Positions 39,830 to 48,817 of a DNA stretch of 64,000 nucleotides are shown here, in pieces; position 1 is the stretch's first letter; the number at the start of each line of letters is the position of its first letter. The notes under the pieces are model-generated. The model ran no database searches. It was not told the DNA's origin and worked only from the letters and a program-made list of their open reading frames with translations. The position numbers were made by a program, and so were the translations under genes. The DNA lies in contig NC_007503.1 in NCBI RefSeq assembly GCF_000012865.1, positions 1,331,001 to 1,395,000 of the forward strand, given 5' to 3'. The stretch comes from Carboxydothermus hydrogenoformans Z-2901. Its GTDB lineage: Bacteria > Bacillota > Z-2901 > Carboxydothermales > Carboxydothermaceae.

Positions 39830-41352
39830 TAACCTACCCCCACTTCCTTATATGCCCCGAGCATATACTGACCTATTTCTTCCAATTCCATTTCACCCGG
39901 CACAAACTCTTTGACAATTTCCCCATTAAACATAATACCTACCCGGTCAGAAAGGGAAAGAACTTCTTCTAAATCGGCAGAAATTAAAAGCACAGATTTT
40001 CCGTTATTCCGGGCTTCAATTAATTTTTTATGAACAAATTCAATGGCCCCTATATCCAGTCCTCTAACCGGCTGAGCAGCAATAATTAAATCAGGCTCAT
40101 AACTTAATTCGCGAGCCAAAATTACCTTTTGCTGGTTTCCACCGGAAAGGTTACGAATTGCCTGTTCAATAGAGCCTAAACGTATATCAAATTCTTCAAC
40201 CTTTTTATTGGTCAGGGATTTGATTTTATCCCGGAAAAGTTTCCACCATCGGCTATACTCTTTTTTGCGTTCCAAGCCAAGGACCATATTTTCCCACACG
40301 GTCATCGGTAAAACCAGTCCTCGCTGATGCCTGTCCTCGGGAATATAACCAACCCCGATTTCCCTGATGGCTTTGGTATCAAGTCCTTTATTGCTCTTAC
40401 CCTTTATTAATATTTCCCCGCCATCATAAGGTAATAGTCCCATAATTGCTTCTACCAGTTCTCTTTGACCGTTCCCTTCCACACCGGCTATACCGTAAAT
40501 TTCTCCGGCACGAATGGACAAACTAAGTTTATTTAACTGGTGGCGGTCAATGCTGCCTTTTACTTCTAAGTTCCTTACTTCTAAAATTACATCACCGGTT
40601 TTTACGATCGGCTTTTCAAGTCTAAACAATACCGGTCTCCCTACCATCATTTCTGCTAACTGTTTTTTACTGGTTTCGGAAGCTTTTACGGTACCAACAA
40701 CTTTTCCCCGCCGCAAAACCGTAATTCTATCCGAAATCTCCAGCACTTCGTCAAGTTTATGGCTGATAAATAAAATTGTTTTCCCTTCCTGTTTTAATTT
40801 CCTTAGGTTAACAAACAGTTCTTTAACTTCCTGAGGTGTCAAAACCGCGGTGGGCTCATCCAGGATTAGTATCTCGGCCCCGCGGTATAAAACTTTTAAA
40901 ATCTCTACCCGTTGCTGGTGCCCTACCGATAAATCCCCGACCTGGGCATTTAGGTCTAACTTAAAGTCGTACAATTCACATAATTCTTCCACTTTTTTCT
41001 TGGCCTTGGCAAAGTCTATCACTCCACCGGGACTATTTTCGTAACCAAGAATAATGTTTTGAACTACATTAAAACGGTTTATTAACATAAAATGCTGGTG
41101 AACCATTCCGATACCTTTATTAATGGCATCCCGGGGGCCGTTAATCCTCACTTTTTCTCCTTTTAAAAACATCTCTCCCTCATCCGGCTGATACAATCCG
41201 GTAATAATTTTCATTAACGTACTTTTCCCGGCGCCATTTTCTCCAACCAAAGCATGCACTTCCCCTTTGAGGGCATCAAAGGAGATGTTGTCGTTGGCTA
41301 CCAGCCCGGGAAAACGTTTGGTAATTCCCTTTAGTTCCAGAACTTTTTCCAC
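39829..41352 (-). CDS. Nucleoside-type ABC transporter ATPase (two nucleotide-binding domains)
   Basis: The 507-residue protein has two ABC domains. The first is canonical: Walker A GENGAGKSTLMKI, signature LSVGHQQRVEIL and Walker B LILDEPTAVLT. The second has a degenerate Walker A (GVEGNGQRELVEAIMG), as usual in RbsA/NupO-type ATPases, with signature LSGGNQQKVILAREL. It energises uptake by the two permeases encoded downstream. Confidence 0.92.
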   Translation of the reverse strand: MEKVLELKGITKRFPGLVANDNISFDALKGEVHALVGENGAGKSTLMKIITGLYQPDEGEMFLKGEKVRINGPRDAINKGIGMVHQHFMLINRFNVVQNIILGYENSPGGVIDFAKAKKKVEELCELYDFKLDLNAQVGDLSVGHQQRVEILKVLYRGAEILILDEPTAVLTPQEVKELFVNLRKLKQEGKTILFISHKLDEVLEISDRITVLRRGKVVGTVKASETSKKQLAEMMVGRPVLFRLEKPIVKTGDVILEVRNLEVKGSIDRHQLNKLSLSIRAGEIYGIAGVEGNGQRELVEAIMGLLPYDGGEILIKGKSNKGLDTKAIREIGVGYIPEDRHQRGLVLPMTVWENMVLGLERKKEYSRWWKLFRDKIKSLTNKKVEEFDIRLGSIEQAIRNLSGGNQQKVILARELSYEPDLIIAAQPVRGLDIGAIEFVHKKLIEARNNGKSVLLISADLEEVLSLSDRVGIMFNGEIVKEFVPGEMELEEIGQYMLGAYKEVGVG

Positions 41353-41401
41353 CGTATTTCCCCTTTCCTCGTTTTTACCAAAATAGCAATAAAACTAATA
41401 A

Positions 41402-41431
41402 GAGGAGATGACAAAACTGTCATCCCCCCTC
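41402..41431 (-). terminator. Hairpin between the binding-protein gene and the ABC genes
   Basis: An 11-bp class stem (arms at about 41419-41431 and 41402-41412) lies in the 138-nt gap between the BMP lipoprotein and the ATPase gene. Its minus-strand tail is only moderately T-rich. It may be a partial terminator or an mRNA 3'-end stabiliser that lets the binding protein be made in excess. Confidence 0.5.
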
Positions 41432-41490
41432 GCACAGTATAACGGTTTTAAACGTTTTTGTAAAGTTTTTATTAAGTTAATTTTAAAATG

Positions 41491-42558
41491 CTACTTTATT
41501 TCCTTTTTACTGGTGGGTACTTTAATTTCTCCATTGATAATTTTTGTTTTGATTTCTTCAAGTCTTGGTTTAATGTCGGCGATCAAATCCTTGTTAAACT
41601 CATTTTCCGCATACCCAACGCCATTTTCTTTAAGACCAAATTCCTTGTACCCACCCTTAAAGTTGTTCTCTACCATGCTTTTAATGGTCTCAAATACCGC
41701 GGTATCAACCCGTTTTAACATACTGGTTAAAATGTAAGGTCTTTGCGCTTCAGGAGCAGTTAACGATTGGTCGGAGTCAACCCCAATCACAAATTTTTTC
41801 TGACTAGCAGCTGCTTCAATTACCCCTACCCCGGAAGCTCCGGAAGCATGGTAAATAACATCGGCACCGTTTTTAATTTGCTTCAAGGTCAATTCTTTTC
41901 CTTTAACAGGATCTTTAAAGGCATCACCGGTAGTACCAATGTAATCGGATAAAACCTGAATATTGGGGTTAATGTATTTTGCTCCGGCAATATAACCAGC
42001 TTCAAATTTTTCAATTAAAGGAATTTTCATTCCGCCCACAAATCCAATTTTGCCAGTTTTACTCTTTAAAGCTGCCGCAGCACCTACCAAGAAAGAGCCT
42101 TCATGTTCTTTAAAAAGCAAACAAGTAATATTGCTGTCTTCCTTTAAATCAGGCACATACCCGTCAATTAATGCGAACTTGGTTTCCGGAAAGTCCTTGG
42201 CCACTTTTGCTATGGCATCGGTAAACATGAAACCTACACCAAACACCAGATCATACTTATCTCGAGCCAGTAATCTTAAGAGTTGCTCCCGGTTTTCCCC
42301 ACCGGCCAAAGGTTCAAGATATTTAACTTCAATTTTGTCACCAAACTCTTTCTGGGCTCTTTCTAAACCCGCATATGCTGCATCGTTAAAAGATTTATCT
42401 CCCCGGCCGCCAACGTCAAAAACAAGTCCAACTTTAATTTTCTTAGTTTCCTCCTGTTTGGCAGGCTCTTCGGTTTTCTTGGCACATCCAGCTAATAACG
42501 TTGAAGTTGCAAAAATCACTAAGACAAAGGCTACCAACAAAGATTTAAATTTACGCAT
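41491..42558 (-). CDS. BMP-family substrate-binding lipoprotein (nucleoside importer)
   Basis: The 355-residue protein has a lipoprotein signal peptide with lipobox LLAGC at about residues 21-25. BMP-family motifs follow: VGLVFDVGGRGDKSFNDAAYAGLERA, VFGVGFMFTDAIAKVAKDFPE and YHASGASGVGVIEAA. Relatives bind purine or pyrimidine nucleosides. It is the first gene of the importer operon. Imported nucleosides could feed the salvage genes at 57447-61527. Confidence 0.9.
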   Translation of the reverse strand: MRKFKSLLVAFVLVIFATSTLLAGCAKKTEEPAKQEETKKIKVGLVFDVGGRGDKSFNDAAYAGLERAQKEFGDKIEVKYLEPLAGGENREQLLRLLARDKYDLVFGVGFMFTDAIAKVAKDFPETKFALIDGYVPDLKEDSNITCLLFKEHEGSFLVGAAAALKSKTGKIGFVGGMKIPLIEKFEAGYIAGAKYINPNIQVLSDYIGTTGDAFKDPVKGKELTLKQIKNGADVIYHASGASGVGVIEAAASQKKFVIGVDSDQSLTAPEAQRPYILTSMLKRVDTAVFETIKSMVENNFKGGYKEFGLKENGVGYAENEFNKDLIADIKPRLEEIKTKIINGEIKVPTSKKEIK

Positions 42559-42651
42559 CCCTTTTCCTCCTTTATAAACTTACTTAAAATTTACTTTACA
42601 TACATTAACATAACCAAAAAAAATAAATTTTTTACCCCGTCACCTCCTAAT

Positions 42652-42680
42652 ACAGTACACAGTATTCTTTTTTTTCTCAA
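42652..42680 (-). promoter_or_regulatory. Candidate sigma-A promoter for the BMP/ABC importer operon
   Basis: On the minus strand TTGAGA (42680-42675) and TACTGT (42657-42652) are separated by 17 nt, about 95 nt before the lipoprotein gene. No riboswitch fold was recognised in the leader. Identified by eye. Confidence 0.45.
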
Positions 42681-42738
42681 GCTACCCTTTTTCCTGCCTC
42701 GTAATTTATTCGACAACTTCTTTAATATTCCTGCTGAA

Positions 42739-43737
42739 TTAACAAATTCGCGGTAAATTTTCCCCCAAAGGCATGTTGATAATTCTTTCACCGCCAATAC
42801 GGTTCTTTACGTAAACCAACCCGGCCGGAGCTTCCTTAACTTCTCCAATTATCGCGGCATCTTTCCCTAAAGGATGAGCCTTTATTTTTTCTAAAGCTTT
42901 TTCCGCTATCTCCGGAGGCACAATCATAATTACCTTCCCTTCATTTGCTAAAGCATAAACATCCAATCCCAAATATCCGCATAAAGTTTTAACCTGCGGT
43001 CTAATGGGAACTTTCTCCTCCCAGAGCTCAATCCCCACATTGCTTTGTTTGGCTATTTCATTTAAGGTAGCCGCTAATCCCCCCCGGCTCGGGTCCCGCA
43101 TAGCATGAACCGGATATTCATGAATAATAGACTTTACAAGTTCATTTAAAGGCGCACAGTCGCTCGTAAAATCTCCCGGAATATTTTCCCGTACTGCTAA
43201 TATTGCGGCTCCGTGATCTCCTAAATAGCCGTTGACGAGAATTTTATCCCCGGGTCTGGCCTTTTTCCCTGACGGATTATTCGGGGTGTTAATTATACCA
43301 AGGCCCGCGGTATTTATATAAATTTTATCTCCTTTACCTTTTTCTACCACTTTAGTGTCCCCGGTAACAATTTTTACTCCCGCTTTTTCTGCCGCTTGAG
43401 CAATTGATTGGATAATTTTTTCTAACTCGCTTAGTTCTAATCCCTCTTCTAAAATGAGTCCCAAAGACAAAAATAAGGGTTCTGCCCCCATCACCGCTAA
43501 ATCATTTACGGTTCCGTATACTGCTAATTTACCAATATCTCCGCCGGGAAAAAATAGTGGGTTTACTACAAAACTATCGGTAGAAAACACAACTTTTGTT
43601 CCAGGAAGGGATAATACCGCACCATCGTCCCCCTGCTGAAGGTATTCGTTATTTAAATATTTTTTAAAAAGGTTTTCAATTAATCGTTCGGTTAACCGTC
43701 CCCCCGCCCCATGGGCCAGCGTAACTATTTCCATCAT
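42739..43737 (-). CDS. hypE: [NiFe] hydrogenase maturation protein HypE
   Basis: HypE dehydrates the carbamoyl group received from HypF to make the cyanide ligands of the [NiFe] centre. The 332-residue protein is read from the ATG at 43737 (MMEIVTLAHGAGGRLTERLI); an upstream in-frame extension overlapping hypD is rejected. It ends with PRIC, whose terminal cysteine is the essential thiocarboxamide carrier. The AIR-synthase-like motif DDGAVLSLPGTKVVFSTDSF is present. It is the last gene of the hyp series. Confidence 0.96.
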   Translation of the reverse strand: MMEIVTLAHGAGGRLTERLIENLFKKYLNNEYLQQGDDGAVLSLPGTKVVFSTDSFVVNPLFFPGGDIGKLAVYGTVNDLAVMGAEPLFLSLGLILEEGLELSELEKIIQSIAQAAEKAGVKIVTGDTKVVEKGKGDKIYINTAGLGIINTPNNPSGKKARPGDKILVNGYLGDHGAAILAVRENIPGDFTSDCAPLNELVKSIIHEYPVHAMRDPSRGGLAATLNEIAKQSNVGIELWEEKVPIRPQVKTLCGYLGLDVYALANEGKVIMIVPPEIAEKALEKIKAHPLGKDAAIIGEVKEAPAGLVYVKNRIGGERIINMPLGENLPRIC

Positions 43738-43747
43738 ATTTACCTTG

Positions 43748-44824
43748 CTACCTCCTACCGTATTTATAATAAGCTGCACAACTACCTTCGCTGGATACCA
43801 TACAAGCTCCAACGGGCTTTTCCGGGGTACACCCTTTGGCAAAAAGAGGGCACTCGGGAGGTAGCATCCTTCCCAACATAATTTCACCGCACTTGCAACC
43901 CCGGGGAACAATCGGCGGCTTTTCTCTCAAACCATATTTTTTTCGCGCATCATATTGGGAATACCTTTCACGAATAAATAATCCTGACAACGGAATATTA
44001 CCTATTCCCCGCCAATTGGCATCGCCTTTTTCAAAAACTTCCTCGATAATCCTCTGGGCTTCCACATTTCCTTGTTCCCTTACGACATGGGGATAAGCGT
44101 TATAATAACTTGGTTCTTTTTTTAAAATTGATTTAACTACCAAACTTATTCCTAAAAGAAGCTCTTCGGCGGTAAATCCCGTAACCGCAGCAGGTATTTG
44201 ATAATTTTCGGTAATAAATCTAAAAGCTTTGGCTCCAATTACTGCTGAAACATGGCCGGGTAAAATAAATCCGTCAATTAAGCTGTTGTGCTCCACCAAA
44301 AATCCAAGGGCAGGAGGCACTGTTTTTACCGCCAAAAACATGGAAAAATTTTTAAGTTTTTTCGTATATGCTTCCAAAATTGTCGCTCCTAAAGCCGGCG
44401 CAGTGGTTTCAAACCCGGCTCCAAAAAATACCACTTCAATATTGGGATTTTTTTCGGCAAATTCAATTGCATTCCGGGGAGAATAAGCAACTTTTACAGA
44501 AAAGCCCTGGGCTTTTAAAATACTTAAAGTTCGCCCCTCTCCGGGAACTTTCAGCATATCCCCAAAAGTAAATAGGGTAACGTTATGTTTCTCAAGAAGC
44601 TCAAAAGCCTCTACCATTATTTCCTCTCCGGTTACACATACCGGGCAACCAGGCCCAGAAATAAGGTTGATATTTTGAGGAAGTAAACTCCGAATCCCAT
44701 GCTCGAACAACGCCATCGTGTGCGTGCCACAAACTTCCATAATATTAATGGTTAAGTCGCTTTTCTGAACTATTTCCATAATTTCACGAAAAGATTTTAA
44801 TATGCTGCTGTTTGTCATTCCCAT
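43748..44824 (-). CDS. hypD: [NiFe] hydrogenase maturation protein HypD
   Basis: HypD is a [4Fe-4S] protein that forms the scaffold with HypC for the Fe(CN)2CO unit. The 358-residue protein has the conserved NIMEVCGTHTMALF, GPGCPVCVT and FFGAGFETTAPALG motifs and a C-terminal cluster region with CKCGEIM, PPECPLF and GACMVSSEGSCAAYY. The ATG at 44824 follows GGAG with 5-nt spacing, and the gene overlaps hypC by 10 nt. Confidence 0.97.
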   Translation of the reverse strand: MGMTNSSILKSFREIMEIVQKSDLTINIMEVCGTHTMALFEHGIRSLLPQNINLISGPGCPVCVTGEEIMVEAFELLEKHNVTLFTFGDMLKVPGEGRTLSILKAQGFSVKVAYSPRNAIEFAEKNPNIEVVFFGAGFETTAPALGATILEAYTKKLKNFSMFLAVKTVPPALGFLVEHNSLIDGFILPGHVSAVIGAKAFRFITENYQIPAAVTGFTAEELLLGISLVVKSILKKEPSYYNAYPHVVREQGNVEAQRIIEEVFEKGDANWRGIGNIPLSGLFIRERYSQYDARKKYGLREKPPIVPRGCKCGEIMLGRMLPPECPLFAKGCTPEKPVGACMVSSEGSCAAYYKYGRR

Positions 44825-45030
44825 CTTAACTCCTTTAACAATTCCACCGTTTCTTGATAAGCCTCCTCGGAAATTATTTCCACTGCATAACCGGTGTGAA
44901 TCAAGACGTAATCCCCTTCTTTGGCTTCAGGAACCATTATAAGGCTAACTGGTTGCCTTACTCCCCCTAAATCAACTACCCCAATATCGCCCTCTATTTT
45001 TTCAATTTTACCGGCAACTGCAAGGCACAT
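44815..45030 (-). CDS. hypC: [NiFe] hydrogenase maturation chaperone HypC
   Basis: This 71-residue chaperone carries the iron unit from HypD to the large-subunit precursor. It begins with the required MCLAVAGKI, whose cysteine is exposed after methionine removal, and has the beta-barrel segment VDLGGVRQPVSLIMV. It is 6 nt after hypF and overlaps hypD. Confidence 0.95.
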   Translation of the reverse strand: MCLAVAGKIEKIEGDIGVVDLGGVRQPVSLIMVPEAKEGDYVLIHTGYAVEIISEEAYQETVELLKELRWE

Positions 45031-45036
45031 AAACTA

Positions 45037-47301
45037 TCACTCCTCACAAAGCTTATTTGCAAGATAGGCCTGTCCCAATGCAATCCCTTGATCATTGATG
45101 GGAATATAAGAAGGTATGATAGGTTTTAAGCCTAATCTTTTTAAACTAATAAAAGTTTTTTCCAGTAAAACACGATTTTGAAATACTCCTCCCGCCAAAA
45201 TTACTTTTTGAATACCGTATTGTTTATTAACAATTTTGCCAAGCCCCGCAATCATTTCAACAATAGTATTATGAAACTTGCCGGAGATAACTTTTTTATT
45301 AACACCCTTTTTTAAATCGGCAAGAACATCAAGCAGAAGAGGTCTAAAGTCAATTTCGTAAGGAATTTTTTCCTGTAATATTGTAAAATCATAGCATCCC
45401 CGTTCACTTCTGTCGGCAATTGTTTCAAGTAAAATTGCAGCCTGTCCCTCGTAACTTATGGTGGTTTTTAAACCAAGCAAAGCACTAATGCCATCAAAAA
45501 GCCGTCCGACGCTGGAAGTAAAAATTTTCTGCTTTGCCAAACGTTTTTGAGCAAACTCTAACTCCATCCTTTCAATATCCTGAAAAATTAAATTAGCTAC
45601 ATCCACCTGCACCTCGTTTAATAAACTGAGGGCAGATTTCCAGGGCTTTTTAATGGCCTCATCCCCATCCAATAAAGGAAAATATTTTAAATGGGCTATT
45701 CGCTGGTAGTCTTCTGGCGTAAAGGCTACAAAAAACTCGCCCCCCCAGATCATCCCATCTTCACCGTAACCGGTTCCATCAAAGATTACCCCCATAAAGG
45801 GAGCTTTTATTCGTTTTTCAGCAACAACTGCAGCCAAATGGGCTTTGTGATGCTGAATTGGACACTTTTTAAGCTTAGAATATTTTTCTTCCACCAGTTC
45901 CGAAGAAAAATAACCGGGATGCAAATCATACGCCACTATTTGGGGAGTAAATTCAAAAAACCTGCAAAAATCGTCTATACCTTTCATGTATGCTAAGCGC
46001 GACGGTAGATTATCTAAATCGCCAAAATACTGGCTTAGATAAACATAATTATCCTTAGTGATGGCAAAACTGTTTTTTAACTGACCACCTAAGGCTAAAA
46101 TTCCCTCTTTCATCCCCCGTACTTTAAGAGGTAAAGGCGCAAGTCCCCGAGCCCGTCGTAAAATTACCGGGCTTTTTTTATAGACCATTGCCACCGAATC
46201 GTCCACCGGACGTAAAATCGGCCGATTATTAACTACAAAAAAATCGGCAATATCTTTTAACTTTAAAAAAACTTCATCGTCTTGATAAACTATAGGTTCT
46301 TCTGAAAGATTGGCACTGGTCATTATTAACGCCTCAAAATGCTCCAACAAAAGATAATGAAAAGGGGTATAGGGAAGCATAATACCCAAATAGTCGTTGT
46401 CCGGGCTTACTTCTTTAACAATTTTTGAACTTTTCTTTTTGCGGCATAAAACAATCGGGCAAACATTAGAGGTTAAAAGCTTTTCTTCCGCTTTTGATAT
46501 ATATACATGCTTTTTTGCCACCGTTAAATTTTTTACCATCAGGGCAAAAGGCTTTGCTTCCCGGTGTTTACGCTGTCTTAAAAGTAAAACCGTCTTTACA
46601 TTAAAAGGATCAGCCGCCAAATGGTAACCACCAAGCCCTTTTAAAGCAACAATAAACCCCTTTTTTAGTAATTCTTGTGTTTTATGGATGACTTCACCGT
46701 CTTTAGCCAATAAATTTTTTTCTTTATCATACAAGAAAAGCCTTGGGCCACAAGCAGGACAAGCAACCGGTTCGGCGTGAAAACGCCTGTCTTCGGGATT
46801 CCTGTATTCTTTAGCACATTCCGGACAGAGGGGAAATATTTTCATTGAAGTATGCGGACGGTCATACGGTAATTTTTCAATAATCGTATAACGCGGCCCG
46901 CAATTGGTGCAATTTATAAAGGGATATTGATATCTCCGGTCAGAAGAATCCCTTAATTCCTGCAAACAGTCACCGCAAACGGGTAAATCGGCGGGAACAA
47001 TCAAAACCCCTTTCCGGTCGCGCTGACTTTCAATGATTTCAAAGGTTTCAAAATTACCGGATAGGTTTAAAGGTATTACCGAAATTTTTTCAATAACTGC
47101 CAAAGGCGGTTTTTCCTTTTTAATTGCCGCAAGAAATTTATTTACATTTTCTTCCTCGCCTTCAGCTAAAATTTCTACTCCTGCCAGACTATTTTTAACC
47201 CAGCCCTTTATCTCCCACTTCCGGGCAATCCGCCAGATAAAAGGACGAAATCCGATTCCTTGCACCAATCCTGAAACTACAATTTTTTTAGCAACTTTCA
47301 T
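45037..47301 (-). CDS. hypF: Carbamoyltransferase HypF
   Basis: HypF turns carbamoyl phosphate into a carbamoyl group on HypE. The 754-residue protein has an N-terminal acylphosphatase domain (SGLVQGIGFRPFIWRIA). Two zinc-finger-like CxxC sets follow (CGDCLQEL, CTNCGPRY, CPECAKEY, CPACGPRL), then a YrdC-like domain and a Kae1-like domain with HHKAHLAAV and VILAGGVFQN. Its substrate is the product of carAB elsewhere in the window. Confidence 0.96.
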   Translation of the reverse strand: MKVAKKIVVSGLVQGIGFRPFIWRIARKWEIKGWVKNSLAGVEILAEGEEENVNKFLAAIKKEKPPLAVIEKISVIPLNLSGNFETFEIIESQRDRKGVLIVPADLPVCGDCLQELRDSSDRRYQYPFINCTNCGPRYTIIEKLPYDRPHTSMKIFPLCPECAKEYRNPEDRRFHAEPVACPACGPRLFLYDKEKNLLAKDGEVIHKTQELLKKGFIVALKGLGGYHLAADPFNVKTVLLLRQRKHREAKPFALMVKNLTVAKKHVYISKAEEKLLTSNVCPIVLCRKKKSSKIVKEVSPDNDYLGIMLPYTPFHYLLLEHFEALIMTSANLSEEPIVYQDDEVFLKLKDIADFFVVNNRPILRPVDDSVAMVYKKSPVILRRARGLAPLPLKVRGMKEGILALGGQLKNSFAITKDNYVYLSQYFGDLDNLPSRLAYMKGIDDFCRFFEFTPQIVAYDLHPGYFSSELVEEKYSKLKKCPIQHHKAHLAAVVAEKRIKAPFMGVIFDGTGYGEDGMIWGGEFFVAFTPEDYQRIAHLKYFPLLDGDEAIKKPWKSALSLLNEVQVDVANLIFQDIERMELEFAQKRLAKQKIFTSSVGRLFDGISALLGLKTTISYEGQAAILLETIADRSERGCYDFTILQEKIPYEIDFRPLLLDVLADLKKGVNKKVISGKFHNTIVEMIAGLGKIVNKQYGIQKVILAGGVFQNRVLLEKTFISLKRLGLKPIIPSYIPINDQGIALGQAYLANKLCEE

Positions 47302-47964
47302 TTATGCGCCGCCTCTTTTGCTTCGAACCTTTTCTGCTATAAACATAATTAACGGTTCTAACCCTTCTTCCGTGCGAGCACTTACATAAAAACGTTGCTG
47401 GTCAGGATTTATAGCTTGAAGGTCATCTTCGTATTGCTTTAAATCGAAGTCAACGTAATTTAAAAGATCAATTTTATTGAGTACCGAAACTGCCGCTTCC
47501 CGAAAAATCACCGGATATTTCAATGGTTTATCATTTCCTTCGGTAACACTCAATATGACCATTTTCATATCTTCCCCCAAATCAAAACCTGCAGGGCAAA
47601 CAAGATTTCCCACATTTTCGATAATTAATAGATTAATCTCGTCAAGGGGAAGTTTTTCTAACACCTGGTTTATCATATTGGCATCGAGATGACATCCACC
47701 TAAGGTATTAATTTGCAGAGCAAAAACGCCGGTTTTTTCTATTCTCTCAGCATCTTTGGTAGTGGTCAAATCTCCCTCAATTACAGCCGGTTTTATATCA
47801 GGAGGAAGTTTCGGCAAAATTTTTTCTAAAAGCGTAGTTTTCCCGGCTCCGGGAGAACTAATGATATTAATTACGAAAATATTTTTTTCGTTAAATATTT
47901 TTCGGTTCAGAGCAGCTATAGCATCGTTTGCCTTTAAAATATTGGTGGTAAGTTGAACCTGCAT
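47302..47964 (-). CDS. hypB: Hydrogenase nickel-insertion GTPase HypB
   Basis: HypB uses GTP to help load nickel into the large subunit, with HypA. The 220-residue protein has the P-loop ISSPGAGKTTLLEKIL, the nickel/zinc site region GGCHLDANM, and the NLLIIENVGNLVCP and NKIDLL motifs. It lacks the histidine-rich nickel-storage N-terminus found in some HypB proteins. It sits directly between hypA and hypF. Confidence 0.95.
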   Translation of the reverse strand: MQVQLTTNILKANDAIAALNRKIFNEKNIFVINIISSPGAGKTTLLEKILPKLPPDIKPAVIEGDLTTTKDAERIEKTGVFALQINTLGGCHLDANMINQVLEKLPLDEINLLIIENVGNLVCPAGFDLGEDMKMVILSVTEGNDKPLKYPVIFREAAVSVLNKIDLLNYVDFDLKQYEDDLQAINPDQQRFYVSARTEEGLEPLIMFIAEKVRSKRGGA

Positions 47965-47966
47965 TT

Positions 47967-48308
47967 TTATTCCCCCTCATAGTAGTCGATTAACAATTCG
48001 TCTCCAGCTATTATTTTAACATTACTACTAAAGCAGTGCAAGCAGTAAGAAGAAAAACAATCTATCGTACTTATTTTCCGACAATTCCGGCAAAAGATCT
48101 GGGCTTTTACCTGTTCAATTTCCAAAACAGCATTTTTCGCCAGAAGGTCCCCTTTGGCCGCCTCAAAGGCAAGCTCTAAAGCTTCCGGTAAAGCATTGGT
48201 TAGCTCCCCAACTTTTAACTTGACTTTGGTAATCTTTTGAATGCCATTGGCCTTTGCACTTTCCCGGAGAATTTCCAAGACACTTTCCATTAAAGCAGTT
48301 TCATGCAT
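47967..48308 (-). CDS. hypA: Hydrogenase nickel metallochaperone HypA
   Basis: The 113-residue protein begins with the nickel-binding MHE motif and carries a zinc site of two CxxC pairs (CRNC and CLHC). It delivers nickel with HypB, encoded 2 nt downstream. It is the first hyp gene after the hydrogenase structural genes, following a terminator-like hairpin. Confidence 0.94.
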   Translation of the reverse strand: MHETALMESVLEILRESAKANGIQKITKVKLKVGELTNALPEALELAFEAAKGDLLAKNAVLEIEQVKAQIFCRNCRKISTIDCFSSYCLHCFSSNVKIIAGDELLIDYYEGE

Positions 48309-48329
48309 AACAACATTACCCTTCCCTTC

Positions 48330-48357
48330 AAAAAGAGAAAACCGGGTTAATACCCGG
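48330..48357 (-). terminator. Hairpin between the hydrogenase protease gene and hypA
   Basis: On the minus strand CCGGG (48357-48353), a short loop and CCCGG (48346-48342) are followed by a T-rich tail at about 48330-48341. The stem spans the stop codon of the protease gene. It could reduce expression of the hyp genes relative to hyaABC. Confidence 0.55.
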
Positions 48358-48817
48358 AACTTAACTCCTTTATGATTTCTCTTTTTACTTTTTCTTTCAC
48401 CGCTTCCAATTCAGGGCTTAAATCTAACCCCCAGCCCATTTCTTTTGGCTCAACACCATAAATAATGATTTTATTTAAGGAGGAGGGGTCCTGAAACTTA
48501 AGCATTCCCAAAACCTCCATCAAGCCTACCTGGTGTAGGGAAAGGGAAAGGGGAAAATTAATCTCAATATCTGTAGGCTTGAAGCGGTAAACAGTTCCCG
48601 GGACACCTCCTCCCTGGACCGCATCGACTATAATGACCTTATCCTTACCCTCGATAAAATCAAGAAGGTCTAAAGAAGCGGTGCCACCATCAATAAATTC
48701 GACATCTTCTAAATGGTATTCAGCTGCTAACTCTCTAACAATGTGAACGCCAATCCCTTCGTCTTTAAATATGCTGTTACCTATGCCCAAAACTAACGTT
48801 TTTCCCAAAGAAATCAC
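48347..48817 (-). CDS. hyaD: Hydrogenase maturation endopeptidase (HyaD/HybD family)
   Basis: This protease clips the C-terminal tail of the [NiFe] large subunit after nickel insertion. The 156-residue protein has the LGIGNSIFKDEGIGVHIVREL motif and the expected nickel-sensing acids and histidine (DEGIG, VDAVQGGG, SLHQVGLMEVL). It starts one base after the cytochrome b gene stop. The large subunit in this operon has a cleavable tail, so this is its likely partner. Confidence 0.92.
   Translation of the reverse strand: MISLGKTLVLGIGNSIFKDEGIGVHIVRELAAEYHLEDVEFIDGGTASLDLLDFIEGKDKVIIVDAVQGGGVPGTVYRFKPTDIEINFPLSLSLHQVGLMEVLGMLKFQDPSSLNKIIIYGVEPKEMGWGLDLSPELEAVKEKVKREIIKELSSGY

Noticed and set aside
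42591..42797. 68-residue minus-strand reading frame between hypE and the BMP lipoprotein gene
   Set aside because: It overlaps the end of hypE and covers the predicted promoter. It is strongly basic and low-complexity, with no recognisable family, so it is more likely leader DNA than a gene.
43738..43911. 58-residue N-terminal extension of hypE
   Set aside because: It lies inside hypD in another frame and precedes the conserved HypE N-terminus; the internal ATG at 43737 has AGGAGGT upstream.
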